Origin: Turbatrix aceti
Lineage: Eukaryota > Nematoda > Chromadorea > Rhabditida > Panagrolaimidae
Reading direction: 5' to 3'
NCBI GenBank assembly: GCA_963969345.1
Contig: OZ017769.1
Coordinates: 5,769,725 to 5,833,724 of the forward strand
DNA length: 64,000 nucleotides
The position numbers and the translations under genes are program-made. The notes beneath the pieces are model-generated. The model worked only from the letters and a program-made list of their open reading frames with translations. It was not told the DNA's origin and made no database searches. Below are positions 35,014 to 46,961 of this stretch, piece after piece (position 1 is the first letter of the stretch; the number at the start of each line of letters is the position of its first letter).

Positions 35014-36382
35014 ATGGCTGATAGTGATATAGTTACGATGGAGTTGGCGGAATCAGCGGAATCGAGTAAGGTTATCGGCTCGTGTGCATGAATGGTTGAA
35101 AGTTGGATTTTAGGCGAACCAGTGACTCCCGCTTCTTCTTCGGTTTCCGCGGCTCCAACCGGTGCTTCCACGACTCGTTCGGGCGTCAAATTCACCAATC
35201 CTAATCTACGTTTGGGGAAACGAGCTGAGCTTTCTGTGGCTGGATCGTTTTCTCTGGGAAGTCGTTTTGAATTTTTCTCGTCAGGATACAGAGGTCCTAA
35301 GGTCACAATTCCCGTCGGAACCGTCGTCCAGGTGTGCCAGTGGAAGACTGACTTGCCTGCAGCTTCTGCTGCAACTGCAGATGTTGCCAAACCTACGAAC
35401 GTGGGTTTCTGACTGACTTTACATTTTTCAAAATACGTCGAAGGTCGATTTTTAGAGGAAAAGGAAGCTTGCACCTGAGTCCAACGAGCTGGAAAACGGT
35501 GGTCAGGAAGAACAAGCCGAGGAATCAGATTCACATTCACCTGAAGCACTGGATTTGACTTCGGAAGAATGGAAAGCCAAGTTCGACGAGCTGCAGCGGA
35601 GCTACAATGCTCAGACGAAGCAGCAGACTCAACTCAAACGTGACAACGAGAGATTGCGTGAAAATGTGGCCATGCTCAAGGGCGATCTTGCCAGGGCCGG
35701 TATGTTTTGATTTTTTTCTTTTGCCATTCAGTGTGTATTTATCGTATTTTAAGGCATAATGCCAACGATCGACATCGGTATCCCGAAACCCCCAAACCGA
35801 TCGCTTCCTCCGACGGCACCGGATCAGCTGACCTACGCTACACGCAATCGGCGAATGAAGGAACTCAACGACCTCAGCCTGAAAAAGTTCGGCAAGACAC
35901 TCCGAGAAATGGTGCCGTACATCACCACAGAGACGACCGCGAAGCAACTTTCTGCCGAGGAAACCTTGGAATTTATGAAATTCTCAAAATGCTCGTTTCG
36001 AACCATCGAATACCTCCGCAAAAAGGGTCTTGGTGAGTTTCTTATTTTCACTTATTTTTCACATTTATCGTTCTCATTTCCAGTTGCATCCATCCCATCA
36101 GTCTACAAAGTCAAAAAGGCTGAAGCAGCCGCGGCCGCTGCTGTAGCTCAGGCGGAAAAGGAATCAGAGAATCTCATTGGACTTGTTTCGGCCCCGTCTG
36201 CGCCATCTGAGGAATATCCCGAGATGGCCTACGAGCAAGCTGACCACGAGCAGGACTTTGCAAATGGAAATGGAAATCAAATGTATCAGCAGAATTTCGG
36301 CAACGATATGCCGTGTTCTTCGACGGATGCGTACGCAAGCTACATGAACAACTTGGCTTATTACCAGAATCACGGTAGCTAA
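35014..36382 (+). CDS. Nematode protein of unknown family (paralogue A): coiled coil + FGKTL-PY motif
   Basis: Five exons (35014-35065, 35114-35400, 35456-35699, 35754-36032, 36084-36382) give 386 residues. I do not recognise the family. An N-terminal Ser/Thr/Ala-rich part leads to SRFEFFSSGYRGPKVTIP. A basic patch (RKRK) and an acidic stretch follow. Next is a predicted coiled coil (EEWKAKFDELQRSY..., LKRDNERLRENVAMLK). Then comes a conserved segment around ELNDLSLKKFGKTLREMVPY, and a Gln/Asn/Tyr-rich tail. There is no signal peptide or membrane helix; a nuclear or cytoplasmic regulator would fit. A TTTTTTAG acceptor lies 25 bases before the ATG. The neighbour at 37059 shares the same motif order. 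Confidence 0.7.
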
Positions 36383-37058
36383 GCTACCCGGAGACAATTT
36401 GTTGATAATGAGTTTGTTGTTGATCTCCCCTTTAAATTTGATTTAATTTTGTGCATGCCAATTGGATATGATTTGTTTTGTTGAAAAAAAATTGCTCATG
36501 CAAATATTATGAACAGAAGACACTCAGATTAGCTCAAGGTACCAGTTTTGGTAATTGCTCGCATGAAAAACATGAAATTGATGCCAAAACCAAGGCAATC
36601 AGGCCTGTATAATAATTTTTAGGCTAGCTAGAATAAATTCAATTTGGCATTTTTTAAAACAAATTGGGTTTTATTTTTATTTTTGTGTTTGAATTAAATT
36701 TATTTTTGAAAAAGTAATAGGCCGAAGAAAATTTGCCTGTTTTTGAGACTCCATGCCCAAACAGCTCTGGCGTGTCGTCCTGAACCGCCACCTGCTATCC
36801 TAATGCCTTGGCCTTCTGTGCCCAATTTTCTTTTTTTTGGCTCCTCGCTGCGAAGCCGGGATGCATCTTGGAAGCCGTTTTTTCAATCAACGACGCTTTC
36901 GACGTAACCAAACGTATTTTGACATGCCAAGTTTCGAAAACAAAGTGTACCACTCAACGAATTGATAATCAAAGCTCCCGTACAATTATTTTACGTTGCG
37001 CGCAATTTTGAGTTTTTGAAATTGTTCGTTGTTCTATCATTTTTTCAGAGTAAAGCAC
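36383..37058. other. Spacer between tandem paralogues
   Basis: 676 A/T-rich bases with no gene. It ends in TTTTTTCAG at 37048, ten bases before the next ATG, a plausible trans-splice acceptor. Confidence 0.5.
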
Positions 37059-38411
37059 ATGCCGCGTCCAACTCCTCGTAAGTTTGTGTGAAAGTGTTTA
37101 TTTTACTTTTTGAAATGTTTCCAGCAGGGGCTGTTGCACCCCAGGCTTCGTTCGTGCCCCGGTTCGTCAGTCGGGTCGTCAAAGGAAGACGGTTCCGCGT
37201 CGTCTCAAATGGACCGTCGGGACCCAAGATTACGTTTCCCCTGATCGGACCCATGCCAGCACCGCGACTGATTCGTATCACGCGACCGGAATCTTCAAAC
37301 GGCGTGGCTGGTCGTCGCTCAAGTGTTTCGAGTGCTGTCGACGTCGCTTTGCCAGTCCAGCCTTTGAGTTCGACTGTAACTCCTACCGACGAGGCCACCA
37401 CTCCGACTGTCGCGACGACGGAAAATGATTCTGGTGCGCAGTCGATTTTTGATGAACCCGTAGGTTTTTGCAGTAAGCCGACAGATTGACTTTTTTTTGG
37501 GGCTTTTCAGGTGGAACAGAAGCCCATCGTTGACCACAGCGAGTTTTTCGAGCACAAGCATCCAGTGGACCGAAATCATGACTTGCAAGAAGACAGGAAT
37601 GCCGCTGCCGTCGTGGATGATCATCTCTGGGCTTCGACCACCGACGCACCGGCCGACGAGGAATTCACGCACCCCAACGAGTGTGACCCGAGCTCTTCTG
37701 ACTCCCCTGAAGTCGTGCACAGCGTTCCTCAGGATGCGAATGATAACGGGGAGCTGCAATACGAGATCGCCTGGCTGAAGGAACGAAACGCGCGTCTCGT
37801 GGCAAAAGTGGCGGAACTCGAGAATCAGCTTTCTGGTGCCAATGTCGCCAAGGACAATCGCGACCCGGCACATCGACGACCGATTGTTCTGGAAAACATG
37901 TCTCCGGCGACATTCGATCGCAATCTCAGAGATCTCAACAAATCATGCCAACGTCTCTTCGGCAAGACACTGAAAGAATTCATTCCGTATGTCGTCCACG
38001 AAAACTGTGCTTCTCAGGGTCTCACAGCGAATACAAATCTTGGCTACGGTGACTCGCGCGATTTTGACAACAATGATATCGGTAAGTGTTTTTTTGGTAA
38101 AAATTGCGTTATTGGTCATTTTGTGCTTTTCAGCGGGAACTTGCTCCCGAAGTATGCAGGCTCAAGCTACACCCGTTGTTGTCGACAACCAGCAACTGTT
38201 CTCGTCCGACGGATATGGCATTTACACCAGAGGCGAGCCCCGCGAAGTATTTCAGCACGGCACCGGGTCTCGCGCTGAATCTGCCCCCAATTTCGTTGCA
38301 GGAACCTCGGCGCGGCTACACGACAACGGAAACTTTTACACAACTCCCACAATGTCCTTCCCATTGATCAAGAACGAGCCACTTTCCCCGAATCTTTCAT
38401 ATTGCAGATAG
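37059..38411 (+). CDS. Nematode protein of unknown family (paralogue B)
   Basis: Four exons (37059-37077, 37125-37459, 37511-38081, 38134-38411) give 400 residues. The family is not recognised. The N terminus has GRRFRVVSNGPSGPKITFP, matching SRFEFFSSGYRGPKVTIP of the upstream gene. A Thr/Val-rich and then acidic region follows, then a coiled coil (LQYEIAWLKERNARLVAKVA). Next is RDLNKSCQRLFGKTLKEFIPY, matching the upstream gene's ELNDLSLKKFGKTLREMVPY. The tail is Asn/Ser/Gly-rich and ends in IKNEPLSPNLSYCR; IKxEP is a sumoylation-like sequence. The first exon codes for only six residues plus a base. Same strand as paralogue A, so it is a tandem duplicate. Confidence 0.7.
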
Positions 38412-38464
38412 ATTTTTTTTGTCATAATAATCAGTAATGGGTTAGAAGTAATCAGTTGGCGTCG

Positions 38465-39132
38465 CTATGATTTTGACCTTGATTTTGACTTTGATTTTTT
38501 CTTCTTTGACGAGGATTTCTCCGACGATGGGGGCTGCTGCTCCGGTGGCGGGGGCTGCTGATTGTACGCGTACGGCGGCGTATATACTCCGTCATACTGT
38601 GCGGGTGGTGGCGGTTGTCCAGGTGGGGCAGCCCCGGGAGGCGCTCCCATTTTACTACGATCGCTTGATCGTTTACTCTGCATCAAACTCGGCGCCTGTG
38701 GTCTCAGGAAGTGGACCAGCACGGCGATAGCATTCGTAACTTCCGAGATTAAGTCGTACACTAACGCGGCGAGGAGCAGCTCGTTGTAGGGGTGGTCCTT
38801 GAACGCGAACCACGCGATGATGGCCAAATCACCTAGCGTACAGGCTCCAGCGACGCCCAGCAGACTGAGAATCTGAAAAAGAAAACTGAAAAATTGGAAT
38901 GATCATTTTTGGGATTACTGACAACGATGGGAGGAATGCTGTCACGGATCTTGACGAAAACGACGAAGCAGAGCGCCAGGACTTGCATGATGAGCGCAAA
39001 AGTGGCTAACGCAAACGCCAAGATGATCCACTTGTTATCCAGCCAGTGAATCTTGAAGATAATCAGTGAAGCCACCACCATCTTGGAAAAGGTGGCCACC
39101 GAGTGCAGTGCATTGTAGACAATGACACCCAT
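38465..39132 (-). CDS. Multi-pass membrane protein with Pro-rich, Lys/Ser-rich tail
   Basis: Two exons (38923-39132 and 38465-38872) give 205 residues. About four hydrophobic segments are seen: around ATFSKMVVASLIIF, WIILAFALATFALIMQVLAL, VILSLLGVAGACTLG, and LLLAALVYDLISEVTNAIAVL. A cytosolic tail of about 75 residues follows, with PPGAAPPGQPPPP, PPYAYNQQPPPPEQQPP and a final run of Ser/Lys (SSSKKKKSKSKSRSKS). The family is not recognised. A weak resemblance of the first half to ninjurin-like proteins is not convincing. The start is the first in-frame ATG (MGVIVYN). It is convergent with paralogue B. Confidence 0.7.
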
Positions 39133-39344
39133 CGCCCTGGTCGGTACAACGACAATCAATGAGTTATTCAAGTGCTGCCCTGATAGTTCTCCCCCCTTCT
39201 AACTTTTTTGGCACGCTGTTCACGCAAATTTGCAATTCCCGCCCCCGTTCCCTGAAATCCGCATTTTATTATTTCTCCGGTTGTGGGCACAGTCGAGATC
39301 ATTGAACACGCAGCGAGTATACATACATACAAGAAAAAGCCTCA

Positions 39345-40814
39345 TCAGGACACCGTGCAGTTGTCCCGTCGATTGTGGCGCTTGGCGATGCGCTGGAGCT
39401 CGGCGACGTCGAGTTCGAGGTCGGAGGACCGGCTGCAGGGCCGTCTCGTCGGCATTGACTGACGCCGTTTCTTGAGCTGGTACTGGCCGGTGGCTCGGGA
39501 TATCTGGAGGCCTTCGAGGGCTCTGTTGAAGATGCTCAACACCTGAAAAACGCGAGAATTCAGAAATCGGATTTGGATAATGTATCGGATTCGACGCCGA
39601 CTCCGGAGTTGATTTTGACTCAGAGTCGAAAGTTGATAGTCGGAATCTTTATTTTTTTGGTAAAATTTACTATTTTTATCGAGTTTGAGTAATTTTTGTT
39701 TAAAATTCATTAATGCCCGAAATTTCCATCGTTTTGGTGTTTATTGTGCTTTTTTTATGTAAAATATTTTTAAATCCGATTCAGAGTCAGAATCGACTCT
39801 TGACTCAGATTCTGAGTCGAGAATTGAGAATCAGAGTCGATTTTTCTCCTGTTCGAAACTGCTCAGTTTTGTCCCTGATGTCTGACGCGTTTTGTGCCTG
39901 TCAACAAAATCTCCGAGACAATGAATTCAGTGGCCAGGGCCAAAAACACACTCGACAAACGAAAGCAGTGATGGAATGAATGCAAAGCAAGTGTCTTGTT
40001 ACCCGATGAGAAGACGCTTCTTTTTTTTTTCGTGGGAAAAAACAAGGCTTTGTCGAGAATAAATAATTAACGGCTTTTTTGAGCAGTCTGGCCGACATCA
40101 GACAACTGCTATTTACCATAATAATTTTTGGGTACGTGCCCCAGAAAAAAAGCTTACATACCTGGGTTTTATCCTTGGCGCAGACCGGAATAAATGGAAT
40201 GCAGGTTTTCTGGGCGAACAATTCCTCGGCGTCCGGACGCCAGCCTTCGGGGGCCTCATCGACCTTGTTCGTAGCCAGCACCACAGGCGCATTACGGTCG
40301 TTTTGGTTCTGAATGTCACTGACGATGGACTGGGCCTCGAGGAAGGACGCTGGGTCGGAGGCGCTCGAGACGACTATGAACGCGTCGCTCGTTTTGACGT
40401 ACAGCGTGCGCATCGCGATGAAATCCCTCGATCCGGACGTATCGATGACCTGGAGGACGAGGTCGTTGCCACCTGCGTCGTACTCGATCCAGTTGAACTC
40501 CTCAACCGTCGGTCGGTATTCCTCGACGAACGTGCCCCAGAGGAACTGCGAGACCAGCGCCGACTTTCCGACCCGTTCGGCGCCCATCACGACCAGCGTG
40601 ATCTCATTCTTCGTCGGCGCGTTTCCATTGACGGTCGTGGCTGTGGGCGGTTGGGCGCGGCATGCTACCGGGATTTTGTGGGTCCTGAAAAGTGCTAAAT
40701 TTGATTGGGAAAGGTGAAAAGACCCTGAACGCACCTGTTTCGACCCTGGGACTTGCTCCGGTGAAGTTTGCTACTCGCGAGCTGCGCGAAGCTCCCGTTG
40801 ACGTCCTGCATCAT
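39345..40814 (-). CDS. Ras-like small GTPase with CaaX end
   Basis: Three exons (40735-40814, 40162-40684, 39345-39542) give 266 residues. G1 is GAERVGKS (61-68), followed by the effector-like YRPTVEE, G3 DTSGSRDF, G4 NKVD and G5-like PVCAKD. The G3 box is DTSG with no Gln at the Ras-61 position. The same DTSG is found in Dexras/Rhes, and FIAMRTLYVKTSDAFIVV also recalls that branch. The extended N terminus (about 55 residues) and polybasic tail (QLKKRRQSMPTRRP) end in CTVS, a CaaX box suited to farnesylation. It is probably a membrane-bound atypical Ras with low intrinsic GTPase activity (inference). The 0.6-kb second intron carries a GACTC-family repeat. Confidence 0.88.
39545..39860 (-). 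repeat. GACTC-family dispersed repeat in Ras-like gene intron
   Basis: Reverse-oriented copy. Its flanks are rich in GAGTCGAAAG / GATTCAGAGTCAGAATCGACTC and its A/T core is related to the copies at 16336 and 58660. The two GACTC-rich ends are roughly inverted to each other. Confidence 0.65.
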
Positions 40815-43800
40815 GCCATGTGGCGGGGAAAAGTCTTCTCCGGGTGTGCTCTGCGTCGTGGTGGCTGCAATCAAGCCTGTCTGGACTGCTCTGGACCACG
40901 CCACGCCACGCCACGCGGCGACGCCCTCAGATTGGCATTCGGAGCTATTTTTGGGACAAGATGATTCGGGACAAAAGGAGCGGCCACGCGTAATGACCAT
41001 TCTCAGAGACAGCCAACAGCCATCAGCCAGCAGCTGCTTTTTGGCTCCCGCCCAAAAGGAAAACAAAAAAATAAATAAAGGGGCAACAAAGCCGCAGCAT
41101 TTCAGCGGCTTGGAGGGATTTAGCACGGCTTATCTCCCTGCTACAACCCAGAATATTTATTACCCGGCACTGGCGTGGGATCAAGGATCAATTCAAGACG
41201 TTCGCCTACAGCTCAGGTGTTCAGCGTCAAAAAGAGCGTCTACACGGGAGTTGAAAGCGCAACCTGCTTGTTATGCCTGTCTATAGACCCCGTAGTGTTG
41301 GAGGGTATATTCCCATGCCTTCCCTGCTAGCGAGGTCGCACGAGGAGACCAGACCTCAAGGTGGTCGTCTCTGGCATCAAGAACCAATAACAACACCTAC
41401 TCTTCTCGCAAACAACACGCATGCAAAAAACATCATTTTTTATTTTTTATTTTTAATTTGCAGTTTTTTTCGAAAATGCTAGAACAACTAGAACAAACGG
41501 GATCTTCTCCAGGCACCCGGGAGATCACTCTTTTGGCCTTCAATCCACCAAAAAAAATATAAAAAAATTGTATTGCAGCAAGCGTTTTTGTCTGCAAATG
41601 GCAGGGAAAAGGCTGCGCAATGAGCCGGGAGCGTCTGGGCGCAGAATAGGAATAGAGAGTGCAATTAGGACGCGTGTTGCGCAATTTGACCGACAGCTCT
41701 CTCTCTCTCTCTGTGCCTCTCGTGGCCGCTGCTGGGGCAGGCATTTCGAATTCACGGAGTCGTGCCGTGCACTCGCTGATGGCGCTCTTGTTAGTACGCG
41801 CTTAATGAAGGCAATTCATCTATCTATCCCGTAAGGAACCCACCGAGTGCCGGCCGACTCATCACCGTCACCTTGAACATCGACCGCCGTTGCAGGGTTC
41901 CGAGAGCTCTGCACGTGACCGGACGGCGTTGGAGTGGTTCCCCGCGGCTATGAAAGAAGCAATTTAGCGTGGTGCTTGAAGCAAAGCGTCAGGAAATTAA
42001 CAAACTGGCTGAAAGAATCGTTGGCTGAGCCGACCTGGTCGAGGGCCTCAGCACCCACCCACTCGACTCGGAGCTCACGCAACCAGCAGCAGAAAAAGAA
42101 GACAAAGACTTCTTTGTTCCCGGGATGATGCTCCAGCCCGTTGGTCCAGCCAGATTCGGCCAATTAACGACCCCGAGTCACGCCACACCACTTAACTCGG
42201 AGTCTGGGATGATGGCAGCCACAAGAGACTCTGCGTGGTCGTTTCAGAGAGCCTCAGAGGCCGGGAAAAGTGCGACAACGCCCAAGGTCCGTTTTGTTGC
42301 CTGGCAATCCACGCGACGAACGACGAACAAAGCAGGCCGGCCTCAAGTGCCGTCGCACTCGATCAACAGCAGAACAGTAGTCGCTAAGCCCCGAAACATG
42401 GTCCAGGATTATTTCGTACCAAATTGGGCGCAGCAGTGGTTTGTTTCTCATGCCAAAGACCAACAAAGTCAAGCGCGTTTTCGATACTTTTTTATTGACA
42501 AACATGGGTTTTTGTTGTCCGAAATAAATCACAGATTACATATTTACAAATAAATAAGACTTGCTATTTTGCCGCCCGAGAGGTTAGATACTGTAACGGC
42601 ACAAAACACAACCAAGCGCCGTCGTTGCTGTCCGGGAGCCACGGGTATCAAAAAAGAAAGAACAGACAGGATTTGGCAAAGTAGGAGGAATGCCACATAT
42701 TTCGACAGGGGGGAGGGCTGCATAAACAACACCGGGACAACCATTATTTGAGCTCCGGGATGGATGCGTGAGTGTAAGCGTGTACACTTACAAAACAAAA
42801 CAAGAGGCTCAAATTCGGCGGAACAAAGAAAGGGGTTTGGGTTTCGTCGGACGCAGCAGTGGCAGGGCACCTAGCACGTAGGCTTCTGGTTGGTTTTTTC
42901 GCGCAAAACATGCTTTGGACCTTGGCTGGGCGCGCCAATTAGGCCTCTTGGGACGGATACAAAGGTAGCCAGCTGGCAGGCTATTTATATAGGCCACGAT
43001 GAATAATGAGTGATGAAACAGACCACATAGCGACGCGGCTGCGAACGGCACACGCTGCTGAGGGCCAAAACGAGCGAGCGAGCGCGCGTCAAGGCAGGCC
43101 AGGTGCATCGGGGCCCAAAATAGCAACAAAACTTCGCTCGGCCAACAGAGAGTTCGTAGCCTAGCCTACAGGCGTCAGGGATCCCCGAGCCCTGACTGAG
43201 AACAGCGATGACTACGACGACCACGACGACGTCTTCTTAGCCTTTGATTTCATTTGCTCCAAGTCACAGGCCCATAGCGGCCCGAAAAAAAACAGCATTA
43301 CACCACAGCTCAGCTCACACACACGCGAAAACAACCAGCTACAAGGAAGCAAGCCCTTTGGCCTTCAGGCCTTCCTGGCCCCGGGCTGTGATTCAGGAAG
43401 GACTGCTCGCCCGCCCGCCCGCCCCGGATAACCCAATAAGAGGCCCACCACGATTCTTGAGAAAAAAAATAAATTAACATGTGTAATTTTAAACGCCGCT
43501 TTGTTTATCACGCCACCACGCAGCAAGCGTGGAACTTACGTACCCCAAGACCATGACCAAGACAAAAAGGCAGCCGCCGCTTTTGCTATTTATGTTTGTT
43601 TCACCGACCGCCACTTACTTTACCAACCGCCGTAAACAGGACCGTAAACAGAGGGACTTGAAAAGCCAGCTGGTCATCTCATCACTCACCAAAGCACCGC
43701 AAATTGTTTAATATTTACTTCGCGCCACCAAACTTCGCCCCGGGCAGGACAGGAACCGCGCGCGCGCGAGAATTTGGGCACCTGGGGCATTCGCGGGACA

Positions 43801-44171
43801 GACGCGAAACACCTAGCGCCGCCCGCACGCCCGGCAGGCAGGCAGCTGGAAAAAAACTCGGGCTGGTTCCGTGCCACTAAAAGCAGCTAATTGCCGATTC
43901 TAGTACGCAGTGGCCGTTTCGGCGGACCGGATCCGAGAGTCACGGAAGGCTCCTCGGACCGACGTCAGACGAGTCCTCTCCCGCAGGAGCGGAGCGAAGC
44001 CGGAGATTGGATTACGACCGCAGTCGAGTCCGCGGAAGTCGTTGAGTTGAGCTTGCCACGCTTTTTTTTTATCCTCCGTGCATTATTTAGCAACAAGCTA
44101 CAAAAACCGAAATGACAACCCGTCTGGCGATGGCCAGGACAGACCAGACTGGGACTGGCCAAAGAAGGTAG
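40815..44171. other. 3.4-kb region without recognisable gene
   Basis: It lies upstream of the Ras-like gene. Open frames are short, of mixed composition and without family similarity. It includes several CGCGCG-rich and (CT)n stretches (about 41697-41712). It may hold the GTPase promoter; no RNA gene is seen. Confidence 0.5.
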
Positions 44172-45839
44172 TTACAGTTCGTGGGACTGCTGGCGGTGAA
44201 TACAGAAGTCGTCTCTGAAAAAAAACCATGAGTGTTGAGCGCATAAATTACGGCTGGCAGCCTTCTTTTTTTATTTTTGAAGAGACCCGGCCGACAGACA
44301 CCTCGTCCAAGGTGACCTATGCTCTCGCGGGACAACGGCATAACCAACGTGCGCATGCATAATGGCTATTTATTGCATAACATGTAGGACACAATTTTTA
44401 TGACCTTCCCGCCGTTTTCGCTTCGCTATTCGGCACGTCATCCCAAAATTTCAGCTCAAAAATCAAAAAAAAAGTAGGAAGTTTAGGAATCAAAAAAGTC
44501 CCAAAAAAGGCAAAAATAGAAAATTTAGGCAAGAAAAAAGAAAAATCGTTTCAAGAGTGCTCCGATGTATTAATTTTACGGTAAAACATAAAAAAACTTA
44601 CTTGTTGTCAAAAGTTATGTTGCAGCATTCGAAAAAAATGTCGCTGCCACAAATTACGATTCCGTAGACGGGCATGGTTTTGACGGAGACCTTGGCCTCC
44701 ATCCGGGGCCCTGGATGAGCGGTGACCATGTGTTTGATGAGCAGATCGGCACGGTTGAACGACAGCTCGCAGTGGTAGCACGAGGCTACCATATTTGCCT
44801 CGGGAGCCCGGTAAAACCTTCGAACGCTTGATGCCCGGGATATCGTTGAATCTGAATCGCAAAGGAACGAATGACACCTTTGAACAAAAAAACAAAAAAT
44901 TCTACTTACCTACAGAATGAGCACACAACTTGGTTTCATGGATCTCAGACTCGTGGCCCTGGAGCTGCGTCCACGATACAAACTTGGCCCCGCAGTACCT
45001 GCATGAGAAGTGTTTTTTCTTGTGCGTGGAGATGTGTTTTTCGAGGAGCAATGGGGTGGGAAATGCCATCGCGCACTGGGGGCACTGAAGGGAAAGTGCC
45101 GTGGTGTCCTCCAAAAAGTGCATTTCCTTATGCCGTTCCAGCGAATCCGGCGCGTCGCATCTGATAGCCGTCTCGCAGACATCGCAGTACTCATAGGGCC
45201 CCGGAGACATGGGTCGTCCGTGCCAGACGCCGTTGACAAAAACGCAGCCTACAAAAATTCCCAACTGTACAAAATTCATCCCCGGACGTCACCCACCTGC
45301 CACCTGGCGCTCCTTGATCTCCTGCATGTGCTGTCGACGCTTCCACTCCCGTGTGATGGATTCAATGTCGCTCGCGATTACGTTGATCTGGCTGGGGTGC
45401 TCCTGGCTGCCGTGCTTGAAGAGTCCGTTTTCCGTGAGGAATACAGCGTTGCACACCCTGCAGGGAAACGATTCTACCTCATCCGCAGTGCCAGGCAGTA
45501 CCCGGGGATTGGAAGAGACACTCGGACCCTCCCCACCGGCGGCCAAAGTCGCAGAACTCATCGCGCTCTTTCTCGGCGAATGCGCGCTCTGAAAAGTCGA
45601 CGACGAAGACGGCCCCGGCCCCGACGACCGGTACCTGAAGGACTCCGTCGGCACGAGCACGCCATTGTGAATCTGGAATTCAGCAGAGAGATCTTTGTCG
45701 ATTTCCTCGTCCAGCAGAGAATCCTTGAGTCCTGAAACACAGACGCAATTGATTTTATGAAAAACGAAAGAAAAATAAAACCTTTGGCAGTGTGCAGTGG
45801 TCTGCGCTTTTGAGCAATGATTCGTGGCTGAGCAGACAT
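44172..45839 (-). CDS. C2H2 zinc-finger protein (five canonical fingers plus one degenerate)
   Basis: Five exons (45782-45839, 45297-45731, 44910-45248, 44602-44851, 44172-44214) give 374 residues. Fingers run in order: CRVCNAVFLTENGLFKHGSQEH; CDVC...HKEMH; CPQCAMAF...HISTH; CRYCGAKF...HESEIH; CYHCELSF...HMVTAH. A last degenerate one has CC, then Phe, and His-x4-His. Exon 4 ends in GTAAG, which also spells an in-frame TAA. I prefer splicing because the small exon 5 supplies DDFCIHRQQSH in phase, completing the sixth finger. A Ser-rich low-complexity region separates the N terminus from finger 1. It is probably a nuclear nucleic-acid-binding protein; I cannot name the orthologue. Confidence 0.82.
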
Positions 45840-46296
45840 GCTGCAGCCCTGTAAAGGTATTTGTGGGTTCAGAAACCCCAGGCAAACCGGCAAGATGGGC
45901 AAAAAGAGAGACGAAATTCCAAGAACCTGAGAGATACGTTTTGCTAAAACTTTTCTCCGCAAATGTTGTACTTTCGCTATGAGAGCATCACATTCATGGA
46001 AAAAGAAACAATGTTCGCGGAGATAATTGGATTTACGATTTTTCAAATTTGATGCTGAACATTTGTTTTTTTTTTGCTTTGCACATTGGCATTTTATTTA
46101 AGGTATAAGGTGTTCCTTCATCGCGCCTTGTTGTTTCTTGTACACTGACAGACCTGCGCCCGTCGCATTTATTACCGTTTGACATGAAAAAAAAGTGGCA
46201 AAAATGGCATAGATAAAGATGACCGTCGTTGCCCTTGGTATATACCCTGCTGCATCGGTTGCAATGATTATTACTGATGTGTATCTGTTGAGTTGC
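45840..46296. other. Spacer upstream of zinc-finger gene
   Basis: 457 bases between two minus-strand genes. No gene seen. Confidence 0.5.
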
Positions 46297-46961
46297 CTAC
46301 AAGTGGCGCGTACGGAACGATGCAGAAGTCACCGTGATTTGAGGTAGTTTACTGTCCGCGTCTCTTACGCGATCTGAAAAAAAAGATAACGTGAAGCAGT
46401 TAACAATTGTGTCAAATTATTTGGTCTGTGTTTGAAAACAAATTTCATGTCAGACGATTGTTTTAAAAATGTGAGCAATTTCAAATTTGCGAGATTTCAA
46501 ATTTGTGGCAAATTTGTATTTTTTTCTAAATTCAAATTCAATTGTTCGTTTCCGGTTGTTTGAAAACGTAACATCTGTGTTTTTGTATCGAGAACCGTAC
46601 CATTTGTATCGCATGACATATATATGGTTTTGTCTCGATTTGTACTTTTAGTCAAGCTCAATGGCTTCTCTTTCTTCGCCAAATGCGAATTTAGAGCTCT
46701 TGTTTACAACAAAACACCATTTTTTTTTCAAATTTTAATAAAAACAATTTTTTTGACAATTGCGTTTAAAAAAATACCTGATTCAGGTGTGGTCGACCTG
46801 AGGGCGACGGCGGCGTGTGAATGCCGGCAGAGGCAGAGGATGAGAGAGACACAGCCGACGAGCATGATGGCGAAGAGCGCAGCCACGATGACGACGTTGA
46901 TGAGGGCGAAGTCGCCGGTCGAAGTAGTGGTCGACGACGGCGACGACGATGACGAGGTCAT
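46297..46961 (-). CDS. Small single-pass membrane protein (predicted)
   Basis: Two exons (46778-46961 and 46297-46373) give 86 residues. A Ser/Thr-rich N terminus precedes one hydrophobic helix (LINVVIVAALFAIMLVGCVSLILCLC) and a short polar tail ending in RTRHL. The junction G|AT is supported by a GTATTT donor and a TTTTTTTCAG acceptor. The family is not recognised. Small size and the absence of conserved motifs other than the helix keep the confidence modest. Confidence 0.45.

Noticed and set aside
42125..42553. 142-codon plus-strand frame in the gene-poor interval
   Set aside because: Low-complexity mixed composition, no conserved motif, no splice-linked exons.
44598..44600. TAA at 44598-44600 as the stop codon of the zinc-finger gene
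   Set aside because: It lies inside a strong GTAAGT donor, and the predicted downstream exon continues the zinc finger in phase.
46497..46682. Minus-strand frame rich in Lys/Asn between the two exons of the small membrane protein
   Set aside because: It lies in the predicted intron and reflects A/T-rich sequence.
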